From the NCBI GenBank assembly GCA_002369055.1, contig DFEL01000080.1, positions 1 through 11,699 of the forward strand: a stretch of DNA of 11,699 nucleotides, read 5' to 3'. Position 1 is the first letter of the stretch. Every line of letters starts with the position of its first letter. The notes under the pieces are model-generated. The model ran no database searches. It saw only the letters and a program-made list of their open reading frames with translations, and was not told the DNA's origin. This document shows positions 1-6,554 of the stretch, piece after piece. Source of the stretch: Cyanobacteria bacterium UBA3803. Lineage in GTDB: Bacteria; Cyanobacteriota; Vampirovibrionia; Gastranaerophilales; Gastranaerophilaceae. The translations under genes and the position numbers were made by a program.

Positions 1-87
1 ATTGCCATAATAGATACATTTCCTTTACTACACTAACACATGTCTATAAAGTATCCAAGATGCCAAAATTTGCTACATGTTTAACTT

Positions 88-110
88 GTTTGTTACATTT
101 GTTAACAAAC
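88..110 (-). repeat. Inverted repeat just after the helicase stop codon
   Basis: An 8-bp perfect inverted repeat (GTTTGTTA at 88-95, TAACAAAC at 103-110) with a 7-nt loop begins directly after the minus-strand helicase stop codon (113-111). The right arm also belongs to a 12-bp self-complementary block, TTTGTTAACAAA at 98-109, so two pairings are possible. Its position suits a transcript end, but the stem is AT-rich and no U-run follows on the minus strand, so an intrinsic terminator is only a weak reading; an mRNA 3'-end stabiliser or a protein site is also possible. Bases 1-87 hold no gene I can support. A minus-strand ATG at 8-6 or 19-17 could open a gene beyond the edge. Confidence 0.35.
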
Positions 111-2408
111 CTAATCAATATTAATTGGTTCTCTTTGAATATTATCTATTGCTTCTCTTGCAGTAAATACTAGCCAATCAGGAATATTATCAATAGTGCA
201 TAATTGCCTTAAAACATCGACTGTACGCTTAAATACTCGAACAATATCACCTTCGCCAATATCTACTTCTTCAATTAAACTATCCCATTCAGCACCATTT
301 ACCCACATTTCAATAAGAGGAGCAAAGAAAGAATTAATATACATCGGTTCCTCAACATTATTATTTTTTTGAACTCTGTCAACTTTCTTCCTAATATTAC
401 GTATAAGGTTCAAAGTTTTTCTTACATTTGGTGAAAGCGGTATTTGTGCATAATTATCCATTCTCATTTCTTCTGTTGCAACTGAACATATAACCGAAGC
501 CAACTCTGCAGGTGAAAGCCCTTCTAATACATTTGAAAAGAATATTTCCGCATAATAAAGTTCATTTTCTGCCCTAATCTGAGAAACTGTAACTCCTCGT
601 TCAGTCGGATAATCATCTTTTAAATATCCCATTTCAATCAATGCAGAACGGTGATTTAAAAAATTATTCCAAAAATAATCTTTTTGTATTTCTATTTCTT
701 TTTCCAATTTTCTCAATCTTGCAGAATACCTTTCAACAATTTCAAGATTTTTAGCATGTTTCTTGTACAATTTACATTGGTCGCAGTTACACTCCTGCAT
801 TCGATGAAGCATGTCTTTTGTAGTTTGCTCAAAAGCCAAAAAATCAGCAGGAAGCGGTCTGTTTTTGTGTTTTTCCTGTTTTCTTACGGTTTTACAAGTT
901 TGTCTGTTTGCAACAAACTGATTTTTTAGAACAATATAATTTATTAAATCTTTATTAGTAAGACCGCAATAACATTTAAAAGCATTCATCTCATCAATTT
1001 CAGCCTTTAACGCATCTCTTTGTGCTAAAAGCGGTGCAAGTCTTGTATTTGAAGAAAAATATCCAAAACTTTTCAAAATAAGTTGTTTTGCTTCATCTAA
1101 ATTAAATCTTTGCAATAAATTTAACACCATAGAATATCTTGGAGAAAAACGACTTTCAAGAGCATTAGCACCTGATAGAACTAAATCTGCAACATCTTGA
1201 GGAGATTGATGCGGTGTTCCAACTATTGTTACATAACCAATTTCATCCATGCCACGACGGCCTGCACGACCTGACATTTGCAAAAACTCACTTGCCGTCA
1301 ACATTCTGTGACCACTATCAGTTCTTTTTGAAATTGCACTTATTACTGTTGAGCGAGCAGGCATGTTAATACCTGCTGCAAGTGTTTCTGTCGCAAAAAC
1401 GACCTTAATCAAGCCTTCTTGAAATAATTTTTCGACGAGAACCTTCCAGCCCGGAAGCAATCCGGCATGGTGAGAGGCAACACCACATAATAAATATTCT
1501 AAATGCTTATTTTTGGCTAAATAATAGTTATCAGCAAGATATTCGTCAACAATTTGTTGAATTTTTGCTTGTTCTTCTTTTGTTACAAGACACAAATTTG
1601 CACATTTTTCCATTTGTTCATCACATTTTTTACGAGAAAAAGTAAAATAAATGGCAGGGAGCATGTCCTGTTCTGCAAGATTTCTGACAACATTTCTAAC
1701 AGGACTTTGAGTCTTTTTATTTTTATTTCTTCCCCATTGTTTAGGTTCAGGTTTAATTTTGTTATTTAAAGCTCCTGACGGTGTCAATAAAGGCAATAAT
1801 TTATAAGGTTGAGAAGAGTCATAATAGTAAAATCTTAGTGGAACAGGTCTAAAATCTGTATTAACAAGTTTGCAAGTCGGATGAACAGAATTTATCCATT
1901 CAGTTAATTGATCACAATTTGCAACAGTTGCAGAAAGAGCAATTAACTGAACATTTGTCGGACAATAAATAATGCTTTCTTCCCAAACAGTTCCTCTATC
2001 CTCATCATTCATATAATGAACTTCATCAAGGACAACATATCTTACATCTTTAAGGTTATCCGCAACCGAACCTAAATTTGTACCATAAAGCATGTTTCTA
2101 AATACTTCTGTTGTCATAACCACAATTTGAGCAGATCGATTAATAGACGTATCACCTGTCAATAAGCCAACTTTTTCATAACCGTATTTGTTACCGAAAT
2201 CATTATATTTTTGATTTGACAAAGCCTTTAAAGGAGTTGTATAGAAAATCCTAACATTATCCTCTAATGCTCTATGTATTGCGTGTTGTGCAATAACAGT
2301 TTTGCCTGCGCCTGTTGGTGCACAAACAACAACACTTTCACCATTATTAATAATTTCACATGCTTCTTTTTGAAAATCATCTAACTCAAATGGAAATCCG
2401 TATGACAT
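111..2408 (-). CDS. Ski2/HelY-like superfamily 2 RNA helicase
   Basis: ATP-dependent helicase of the Ski2/Mtr4/HelY group, 765 aa, probably cytoplasmic and acting on structured RNA (rRNA maturation or decay by family analogy). Motifs seen: a Q-like region FELDDFQKEA (7-16), Walker A APTGAGKT (30-37), motif Ia TPLKALSNQK (58-67), DEVH box (128-131), SAT (159-161), an ASHHAGLLPG segment (311-320), ATETLAAGINMP (339-350) and motif VI QMSGRAGRRG (377-386). After the helicase core come a coiled-coil segment with a cysteine cluster (C479, C481, C540, C542, C545) and a C-terminal domain of DSHCT type from about 590, including LSPAELASVI. It is shorter than the roughly 900-residue HelY and cyanobacterial proteins I recall. 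The ATG at 2408 has a strong upstream AGGGGAAG ribosome-binding site. It lies downstream of serS on the same strand but has its own likely promoter. The family call is firm; the RNA substrate is not known. Confidence 0.93.
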   Translation of the reverse strand: MSYGFPFELDDFQKEACEIINNGESVVVCAPTGAGKTVIAQHAIHRALEDNVRIFYTTPLKALSNQKYNDFGNKYGYEKVGLLTGDTSINRSAQIVVMTTEVFRNMLYGTNLGSVADNLKDVRYVVLDEVHYMNDEDRGTVWEESIIYCPTNVQLIALSATVANCDQLTEWINSVHPTCKLVNTDFRPVPLRFYYYDSSQPYKLLPLLTPSGALNNKIKPEPKQWGRNKNKKTQSPVRNVVRNLAEQDMLPAIYFTFSRKKCDEQMEKCANLCLVTKEEQAKIQQIVDEYLADNYYLAKNKHLEYLLCGVASHHAGLLPGWKVLVEKLFQEGLIKVVFATETLAAGINMPARSTVISAISKRTDSGHRMLTASEFLQMSGRAGRRGMDEIGYVTIVGTPHQSPQDVADLVLSGANALESRFSPRYSMVLNLLQRFNLDEAKQLILKSFGYFSSNTRLAPLLAQRDALKAEIDEMNAFKCYCGLTNKDLINYIVLKNQFVANRQTCKTVRKQEKHKNRPLPADFLAFEQTTKDMLHRMQECNCDQCKLYKKHAKNLEIVERYSARLRKLEKEIEIQKDYFWNNFLNHRSALIEMGYLKDDYPTERGVTVSQIRAENELYYAEIFFSNVLEGLSPAELASVICSVATEEMRMDNYAQIPLSPNVRKTLNLIRNIRKKVDRVQKNNNVEEPMYINSFFAPLIEMWVNGAEWDSLIEEVDIGEGDIVRVFKRTVDVLRQLCTIDNIPDWLVFTAREAIDNIQREPINID

Positions 2409-2432
2409 ATTTCTTCCCCTATCCTTAACAAA

Positions 2433-2461
2433 ATAATAGCAGATTAAATATTATATGTCAT
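2433..2461 (-). promoter_or_regulatory. Sigma70-type promoter of the helicase gene
   Basis: On the minus strand a -35 ATGACA (2461-2456, five of six consensus bases) is followed after exactly 17 bp by -10 TATTAT (2438-2433, five of six). TG one base upstream of the -10 (2441-2440) makes it an extended -10. The expected start is near 2426, giving a leader of about 18 nt that still contains the AGGGGAAG ribosome-binding site. The helicase may therefore be transcribed independently of serS as well as by read-through. Confidence 0.6.
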
Positions 2462-2476
2462 AATTTAACATATTAG

Positions 2477-2971
2477 TTACAAATCCCTAAAACCACATTT
2501 TTGAACACTGAAGTTCATATCACGGAGTTTTTCTTTTAATTTTACTTCTGTTCCTCTAAAAAAAGTTAAAAACCTAATTTTTTCACCATTTTTTAAAACG
2601 AAGTAAAAAACAGTTGAAAATATAGTATATTTTAGTGGCTTTAAATATCCATAATTATATTTAATATAAACAATATCATCATAAGGTATAATTTTGTTTT
2701 TAATTCTAAAATACCTGTCATATTTATTTATATAAATTTTATCCGATTTAAAAACATAAAAAATAGGAATTAAGAAGAAAAAGAATAATAAGAGCGAAAA
2801 TTTAAAAAAATAATTTCCACCATAATTTGCATTTAAAAGTTCATCAATAAAAATGAAGACAAAATAAACACCCATAACAAAGAAAAGAATTGCAACACCA
2901 TAGGTATATAAATACCAAAAACCTTTTGGAAAAAACAATTCTTCTCTTTCAGTTCTTATTACTGTACCCAT
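2477..2971 (-). CDS. Two-span membrane protein with C-terminal PH-like region, function unknown
   Basis: I do not recognise this 164-aa protein. It has a short N-terminus, two strongly hydrophobic segments (about 18-42 and 53-75, rich in Phe, Leu and Tyr), and a C-terminal half of about 90 residues that alternates short polar and hydrophobic stretches (KIYINKYDRYFRIKNKIIPY from 78, then VFYFVLKNGEKIRFL from 121) before a final amphipathic helix (EVKLKEKLRDM). This order, two helices and then a beta-rich domain with a closing helix, resembles small bacterial PH-domain membrane proteins, but that is shape only. Its ATG lies two bases after the serS stop with no Shine-Dalgarno sequence, so translation is probably coupled to serS. 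The gene looks even more AT-rich than its neighbours. The inner membrane is the likely site. Confidence 0.8.
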   Translation of the reverse strand: MGTVIRTEREELFFPKGFWYLYTYGVAILFFVMGVYFVFIFIDELLNANYGGNYFFKFSLLLFFFFLIPIFYVFKSDKIYINKYDRYFRIKNKIIPYDDIVYIKYNYGYLKPLKYTIFSTVFYFVLKNGEKIRFLTFFRGTEVKLKEKLRDMNFSVQKCGFRDL

Positions 2972-2973
2972 AT

Positions 2974-4239
2974 TTATATTTTATCAAATCCGGTATAAGG
3001 TCTTAAAACTTCAGGAATAATAATAGTTCCGTCCTCTTGTTGGAAGTTTTCAATTATAGCAGCAACAGTTCTGCCGACAGCAAGACCTGAACCGTTAATT
3101 GTATGAACAAATCTGGTTTTGCCTGTTATTTTGTCTTTGTATCTTATATTTGCACGTCTTGCTTGATAATCACCAAAGTTTGAGCAGCTTGAAATTTCTT
3201 TATATGCATTGTAAGAAGGCATCCAAACTTCTAAATCCCAACATTTATTTGCGGAGAAACCAATATCACCCGTTGAAAGAGCAACCCTTCTAAACGGAAG
3301 ATTTAATTTTTTAAGCATATCTTCAGCATCTTCAGTCAATTTTTCATGCTCCTCAGGACTTGTTTCAGGTGTACATAGTTTTACTAATTCAACTTTATTA
3401 AATTGGTGAACTCTGATTAACCCTCTTGTATCTTTACCAGCAGAGCCTGCTTCACGTCTGAAGCAAGGAGTGTAAGCAGTCATATATTTTGGTAAATCAT
3501 CTTCAGACAAAATTTCATTTGAATAAATGTTTGTAACAGGAACTTCAGCTGTAGGAATCAAGTATAAATCTTCATCAACGCATTTATACATATCATCTTT
3601 AAATTTTGGTAACTGCCCTGTACCTGTCATTGTTGCCGCATTTGCCATAAACGGCGGTAAGATTTCTTCATAGCCTTGTTTTTCCGTATGTTCATTTAAG
3701 AAGAAATTAATAACTGCACGTTCAAGCCTTGCACCCTTGCCTCTGTACAAAGTAAATCTTGATTGAGATAATTTTACACCTCTCTCGAAATCTACAATAT
3801 TTTTTTCTTCACATAAATCCCAGTGTGCTTTAAATTCAAAATTAAATTTAGTAGGTTCGCCCCATTTTGAAACTTCAACATTATCCGCATCAGAAGAACC
3901 TATCGGAGTTGTTTCATCGGGAACATTAGGTGTTCTTAAAAGCATATCTCTTTGCTTTTCATCAAGTTGAACTTGCTTTTCTTCTAACTCTTTTATTTCA
4001 TCACCCAAAACTCTAACTTCTTCCTGAATAGAATCTGTATTTTCGCCATTTTTCTTCATCATACCAATTTTTTGTGATTCGGATTTCCTTTTGGCTCTTA
4101 ACTCATCAGCCTTAGTCTGAATTTGACGTCTTTCTTCATCTACTTCTAAAATTGCATCAATTGATAATTCAGGATTACGTCTTTTTAACAATTCATTAAC
4201 TTTATCGGGATTTTCCCTAATCATTTTAATATCTAACAT
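2974..4239 (-). CDS. serS: Seryl-tRNA synthetase
   Basis: Class II aminoacyl-tRNA synthetase that charges tRNA-Ser (and tRNA-Sec where present) with serine in the cytoplasm. At 421 aa it has the usual bacterial length. The first ~110 residues form the antiparallel coiled-coil arm that grips the long variable arm of tRNA-Ser, opening with MLDIKMIRENPDKVNELLKR. The catalytic domain shows the TAEVP serine-pocket motif, motif 2 (PCFRREAGSAGKDTRGLIR) and motif 3 near the C-terminus (GSGLAVGRTVAAIIENFQ). All expected landmarks are present with no break. The ATG at 4239 follows AGAAGG with 5-nt spacing. It is the first gene of a leftward block. No T-box leader of the Firmicute kind is visible in the short upstream region. 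Confidence 0.98.
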   Translation of the reverse strand: MLDIKMIRENPDKVNELLKRRNPELSIDAILEVDEERRQIQTKADELRAKRKSESQKIGMMKKNGENTDSIQEEVRVLGDEIKELEEKQVQLDEKQRDMLLRTPNVPDETTPIGSSDADNVEVSKWGEPTKFNFEFKAHWDLCEEKNIVDFERGVKLSQSRFTLYRGKGARLERAVINFFLNEHTEKQGYEEILPPFMANAATMTGTGQLPKFKDDMYKCVDEDLYLIPTAEVPVTNIYSNEILSEDDLPKYMTAYTPCFRREAGSAGKDTRGLIRVHQFNKVELVKLCTPETSPEEHEKLTEDAEDMLKKLNLPFRRVALSTGDIGFSANKCWDLEVWMPSYNAYKEISSCSNFGDYQARRANIRYKDKITGKTRFVHTINGSGLAVGRTVAAIIENFQQEDGTIIIPEVLRPYTGFDKI

Positions 4240-4463
4240 AAAAACCTTCTTTCTATATTTATAATTTATAAAAAATAATTATAATAATCAATATGATATT
4301 ACTATATGTGAATTTCATCTGTTTGAAGGACAAAAAAAAATCAAAAAAAGCAGATACTAAATATGTAATAACTTGCAAATTTTAAATAAAACATACTCTA
4401 TCAGGTTGATAACAAACATGGGAAAAACATGGATAATGGTAGAGTAATGGGAGAAAAGGTAAT
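4240..4463. promoter_or_regulatory. Divergent AT-rich intergenic region between serS and the orphan gene
   Basis: This 224-bp spacer must hold promoters for both directions. On the minus strand (serS) there is TTCACA (4312-4307) with a GATTAT 17 bp on (4289-4284), and a perfect TATAAT (4283-4278) lacking a good -35; neither is decisive. On the plus strand TTGATA (4406-4411) precedes GATAAT (4432-4437), but the 20-bp spacer is long; it would give a leader of about 20 nt. Runs of A lie at 4332-4340 and 4343-4349. Several ATG triplets between 4418 and 4449 open very short frames. The plus-strand ribosome-binding site is probably AAAGG at 4455-4459. I see no riboswitch, attenuator hairpin or DnaA-box cluster. 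Confidence 0.45.
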
Positions 4464-4841
4464 ATGATACACGGGATTAACAATAATGATAATAATGAAT
4501 TAATTAACAGCAGATTGTCAGGTCAAGGCACTGTTGGTGGAGTCGTTACAAACCCTATCGGAAACAATAATCCGTATAATAAAGAAGCAAAATATAATCT
4601 TGTAGACGTAAGCACAATATCTCAAGATGCATATTATCTTTACCAAAGAGAAAAAGATATTCAACATTTTAACGATATCGCACTTGCAGGCATGAATGAC
4701 ACTTCTTATAACGATAGAGTTGAAGCATTATTTGCACAAGGAGTCATGGATCCGTTTTTAGTTGATAATACTGAAGCCTTAGCAGATGATTTATTTTCTA
4801 ATGAAGAATTCGTTAAAGATATTGAATTTAACATGTTATAA
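4464..4841 (+). CDS. Conserved-looking small soluble protein, function unknown
   Basis: I do not recognise this 125-aa protein. It has no signal peptide, membrane segment or cysteine. The N-terminal ~40 residues are rich in Asn and Gly and look disordered (NNNDNN, GQGTVGGVV, GNNNPYN). From about residue 45 it becomes ordered and helical: VDVSTISQDAYYLYQREKD, then a helix-rich, acidic second half ending EEFVKDIEFNML. The VDVSTISQDA stretch followed by a helix weakly recalls the 'VDxSxxA' linear motif in FlgM-like and similar small binding proteins, but this is not enough to name it. The ATG at 4464 has AAAGG four bases upstream. It precedes the TPR gene by 14 bp, so a functional link is plausible. 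It reads as a genuine gene by codon pattern and RBS. Confidence 0.75.
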   Translation: MIHGINNNDNNELINSRLSGQGTVGGVVTNPIGNNNPYNKEAKYNLVDVSTISQDAYYLYQREKDIQHFNDIALAGMNDTSYNDRVEALFAQGVMDPFLVDNTEALADDLFSNEEFVKDIEFNML

Positions 4842-4842
4842 T
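4834..4842 (+). promoter_or_regulatory. Perfect extended -10 element ahead of the TPR gene
   Basis: The nonamer TGTTATAAT is an exact match to the extended -10 consensus TGnTATAAT. It overlaps the stop codon of the preceding gene (4839-4841). The 17-bp -35 position (4814-4819, TAAAGA) is poor, as is normal for extended -10 promoters. Transcription would start near 4849, only about 7 nt before the TPR ATG at 4856, so the message would be nearly leaderless. AT-rich sequence makes chance matches possible. Confidence 0.4.
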
Positions 4843-4855
4843 TTATAATTAATAT

Positions 4856-6073
4856 ATGGAAAATGTTGATGTTAAATCACAAATAACAACAACAAATGAG
4901 GATTTGCAGTATAATTTGGCAAATGCTGCGGATAGATTATTTGTTGAAAAAAAATACGAACAGGCTCTTAAAGCATATTCCGAATTGCTACTACATACAA
5001 CTGATTCGGATTTATATGTAAAAATGGGTAATTGCTTTGAGAAAATATCAAAAGTTCAAACTGCTCTTGAATATTGGGAAAAGGCAATTGAAGTTGACCC
5101 AATGAATTCAGATGCTTACATAAGTCTTGGTAACTACTATTACAGCAAAGCACAACGTGAAAAAGCAATAAGCTATTGGCTTGCTTCACTGCTATCAATG
5201 CCTGAAGAACCTACATCAAATCTGAATATTGCCGTTGCATACTCAGAAAAAAACATGAAAACAGAAGCATTTATTTATTATGAAAGATATCTAAAATACG
5301 CACAAAATAAAACAAGCGAAAAATACATAAAAATAAAAAATAGAATTGAAAAAAGCAAAAAACTTGGTAATGATTACTTAAAACTGGGAGTTCAACTACA
5401 AGCACAAGGAGATAAAATATCAGCCTTAAAATGTTATAAACGTGCAGCACATTACTGTCCGATTTATTCAAAAATTCACCTGAATTTGGGTTCATTGTTC
5501 TACGCAGAAAAAAATTACGAAGAAGCGGTCAACCATTGGACTAACGCATTATATTTAGACCCGCATTATCCAAAGATTATAAATAATCTTGCAATCTCTT
5601 ATGATATGCAAAAAAAATTTGATTTTGCGTACAGCTATTACACAAGATACAGCAAATATATTCAAAATAATCCTGCTGAATTGGAAAAAATAAGTACAAG
5701 GTGTCTCAGGCTAAAACCGGTGCTGAACTCAAATCCTTACTTAATAAAAAATCATCTTGAAATGGCAGAAGAAGCAATTTCAGAATGTAATTATTTTAAA
5801 GCATTAAATGAGTATAAAAATTATGTAATTTTGGAACCAAATTCAATGCAAGATTACGCACCATTAATTAACAAAATTGAAAACTATTTAAATCCTGAAA
5901 AAGGTATAATTGAAAATTGTATAATACAAGGTCGAAAACTAATGGCTACGGAACGAGATTTTGCACAAGCACAACAATACTTTGCAAGAGTTCTTGTACT
6001 TGCGAAAAATAATACTGACGAATACAGTGAAGCGAAAGGAAGATTGGCATTATGTATGCAACGCTCATTGTAA
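4856..6073 (+). CDS. Tetratricopeptide-repeat protein
   Basis: Soluble 405-aa protein built almost wholly from TPR helix pairs, a scaffold for protein-protein contacts. Recognisable units begin near residues 18 (LANAADRLFVEKKYEQALKA), 52 (LYVKMGNCFEKISKVQTALE), 86 (AYISLGNYYYSKAQREKAIS), 119, 172 (DYLKLGVQLQAQGDKISALK), 206 (LNLGSLFYAEKNYEEAVNHW), 240 and 297, several closing with the typical DPxN/DPHY turn. The repeats fall into two blocks joined by a charged linker (about 153-171). There is no signal peptide or membrane segment, so it is probably cytoplasmic, and no extra catalytic domain. No Shine-Dalgarno sequence precedes the ATG; initiation may be leaderless or coupled to the orphan gene 14 bp upstream. 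Its last 22 bases overlap the YkgJ-type gene. The repeat family is certain; the partner is unknown. Confidence 0.92.
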   Translation: MENVDVKSQITTTNEDLQYNLANAADRLFVEKKYEQALKAYSELLLHTTDSDLYVKMGNCFEKISKVQTALEYWEKAIEVDPMNSDAYISLGNYYYSKAQREKAISYWLASLLSMPEEPTSNLNIAVAYSEKNMKTEAFIYYERYLKYAQNKTSEKYIKIKNRIEKSKKLGNDYLKLGVQLQAQGDKISALKCYKRAAHYCPIYSKIHLNLGSLFYAEKNYEEAVNHWTNALYLDPHYPKIINNLAISYDMQKKFDFAYSYYTRYSKYIQNNPAELEKISTRCLRLKPVLNSNPYLIKNHLEMAEEAISECNYFKALNEYKNYVILEPNSMQDYAPLINKIENYLNPEKGIIENCIIQGRKLMATERDFAQAQQYFARVLVLAKNNTDEYSEAKGRLALCMQRSL

Positions 6074-6495
6074 AATTTTATCACTACTACAAAGAAATTA
6101 AAAAAATTATATATTCAAAAATTTTAAGAAAAAAATACTATCGCACGGGCAGATGCAGGTGCTGCGGAGAATGCTGTAAACATATCTACGTTAAACACGG
6201 AAAAAATGTAATTAAAGATGAAAAAGTTTTTAAACGTCTTCAATACTTACATTCTTTTTACACATATTTGGAAATAATAGGCAAAGATGAAACCGGTTTG
6301 ATTTTTTCCTGCACAATGCAAGATCCTGTTACAAAAAAATGCACTATCCACAAGAACAGACCGGGAATTTGCAGAAGATACCCGCAAGAAGAACTTTTTA
6401 TGATGGGAGGAACACTCTCTGATAATTGCGGATATAAACTTGAACCAATTATAAAATTTGAAGAAGTTTTGTCAAAATTAATGAAAAAATCTTAA
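6052..6495 (+). CDS. YkgJ-family cysteine-cluster protein (putative metal-binding)
   Basis: A 147-aa protein of the YkgJ/UPF0153 type, a family annotated as probable zinc- or iron-chelating. It carries the hallmark CRCCGECC (C35, C37, C38, C41, C42), then FSC (C87), CTIH (C97), RPGICRRYP (C107) and a late NCGY (C126), the order expected for the family. The N-terminal ~30 residues are basic and aromatic (YHYYKEIKKIIYSKILRKKYY), possibly a membrane- or nucleic-acid-contacting helix. The ATG at 6052 lies inside the end of the TPR gene, with AAAGGAAG about 9 nt upstream, so translation is probably coupled. The biochemical role of the family is not established; cluster binding here is inferred from the cysteines. 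Confidence 0.9.
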   Translation: MYATLIVKFYHYYKEIKKIIYSKILRKKYYRTGRCRCCGECCKHIYVKHGKNVIKDEKVFKRLQYLHSFYTYLEIIGKDETGLIFSCTMQDPVTKKCTIHKNRPGICRRYPQEELFMMGGTLSDNCGYKLEPIIKFEEVLSKLMKKS

Positions 6496-6499
6496 TGAT

Positions 6500-6528
6500 T
6501 TGACATGCTTAAAAACTTATAGTGTAAT
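6500..6528 (+). promoter_or_regulatory. Sigma70-type promoter of the smc-scpA-scpB operon
   Basis: A perfect -35 TTGACA (6500-6505) is followed after exactly 17 bp by -10 TGTAAT (6523-6528, five of six consensus bases). It starts four bases after the stop codon of the YkgJ-type gene. The predicted transcription start is near 6535, leaving a leader of about 20 nt before the ATG at 6555. This is the best promoter in the window, and it indicates that the condensin genes form a separate transcription unit. Confidence 0.75.
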
Positions 6529-6544
6529 AATTATAAGTATACTT
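6515..6544 (+). repeat. Inverted repeat bracketing the smc -10 element, candidate operator
   Basis: ACTTATA (6515-6521) and its exact reverse complement TATAAGT (6532-6538) flank the -10 hexamer at 6523-6528 with a 10-nt centre. The right arm runs into a 10-bp perfect palindrome AAGTATACTT (6535-6544), so related half-sites occur three times between the spacer and the ribosome-binding site. The position suits a repressor site. The arms are short and AT-rich, so chance is a real alternative. Confidence 0.35.
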
Positions 6545-6554
6545 GGGTAGGAAT

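Noticed and set aside
684..929. Open frame opposite the helicase gene, Phe/Ser-rich
   Set aside because: It lies wholly antisense to a well-supported gene and has the hydrophobic, low-complexity content typical of a mirror frame; no ribosome-binding site or family motif is visible.
4240..4320. T-box or other riboswitch leader for serS
   Set aside because: The upstream stretch is short, nearly pure A/T, and shows no T-box sequence or stable antiterminator/terminator pair.
4240..4463. Divergent AT-rich spacer as a replication origin
   Set aside because: There is no cluster of TTATCCACA-type DnaA boxes (the nearest, TGTGAATTT, has two mismatches) and no dnaA, dnaN or gyrase gene beside it. An ordinary divergent promoter region explains it.
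6543..6554. TTG start for smc, adding four residues (MGRN)
   Set aside because: It has no ribosome-binding site, would lie only about 8 nt into the predicted transcript, and SMC relatives begin at the M-Y-I-K position. ATG 6555 is preferred.
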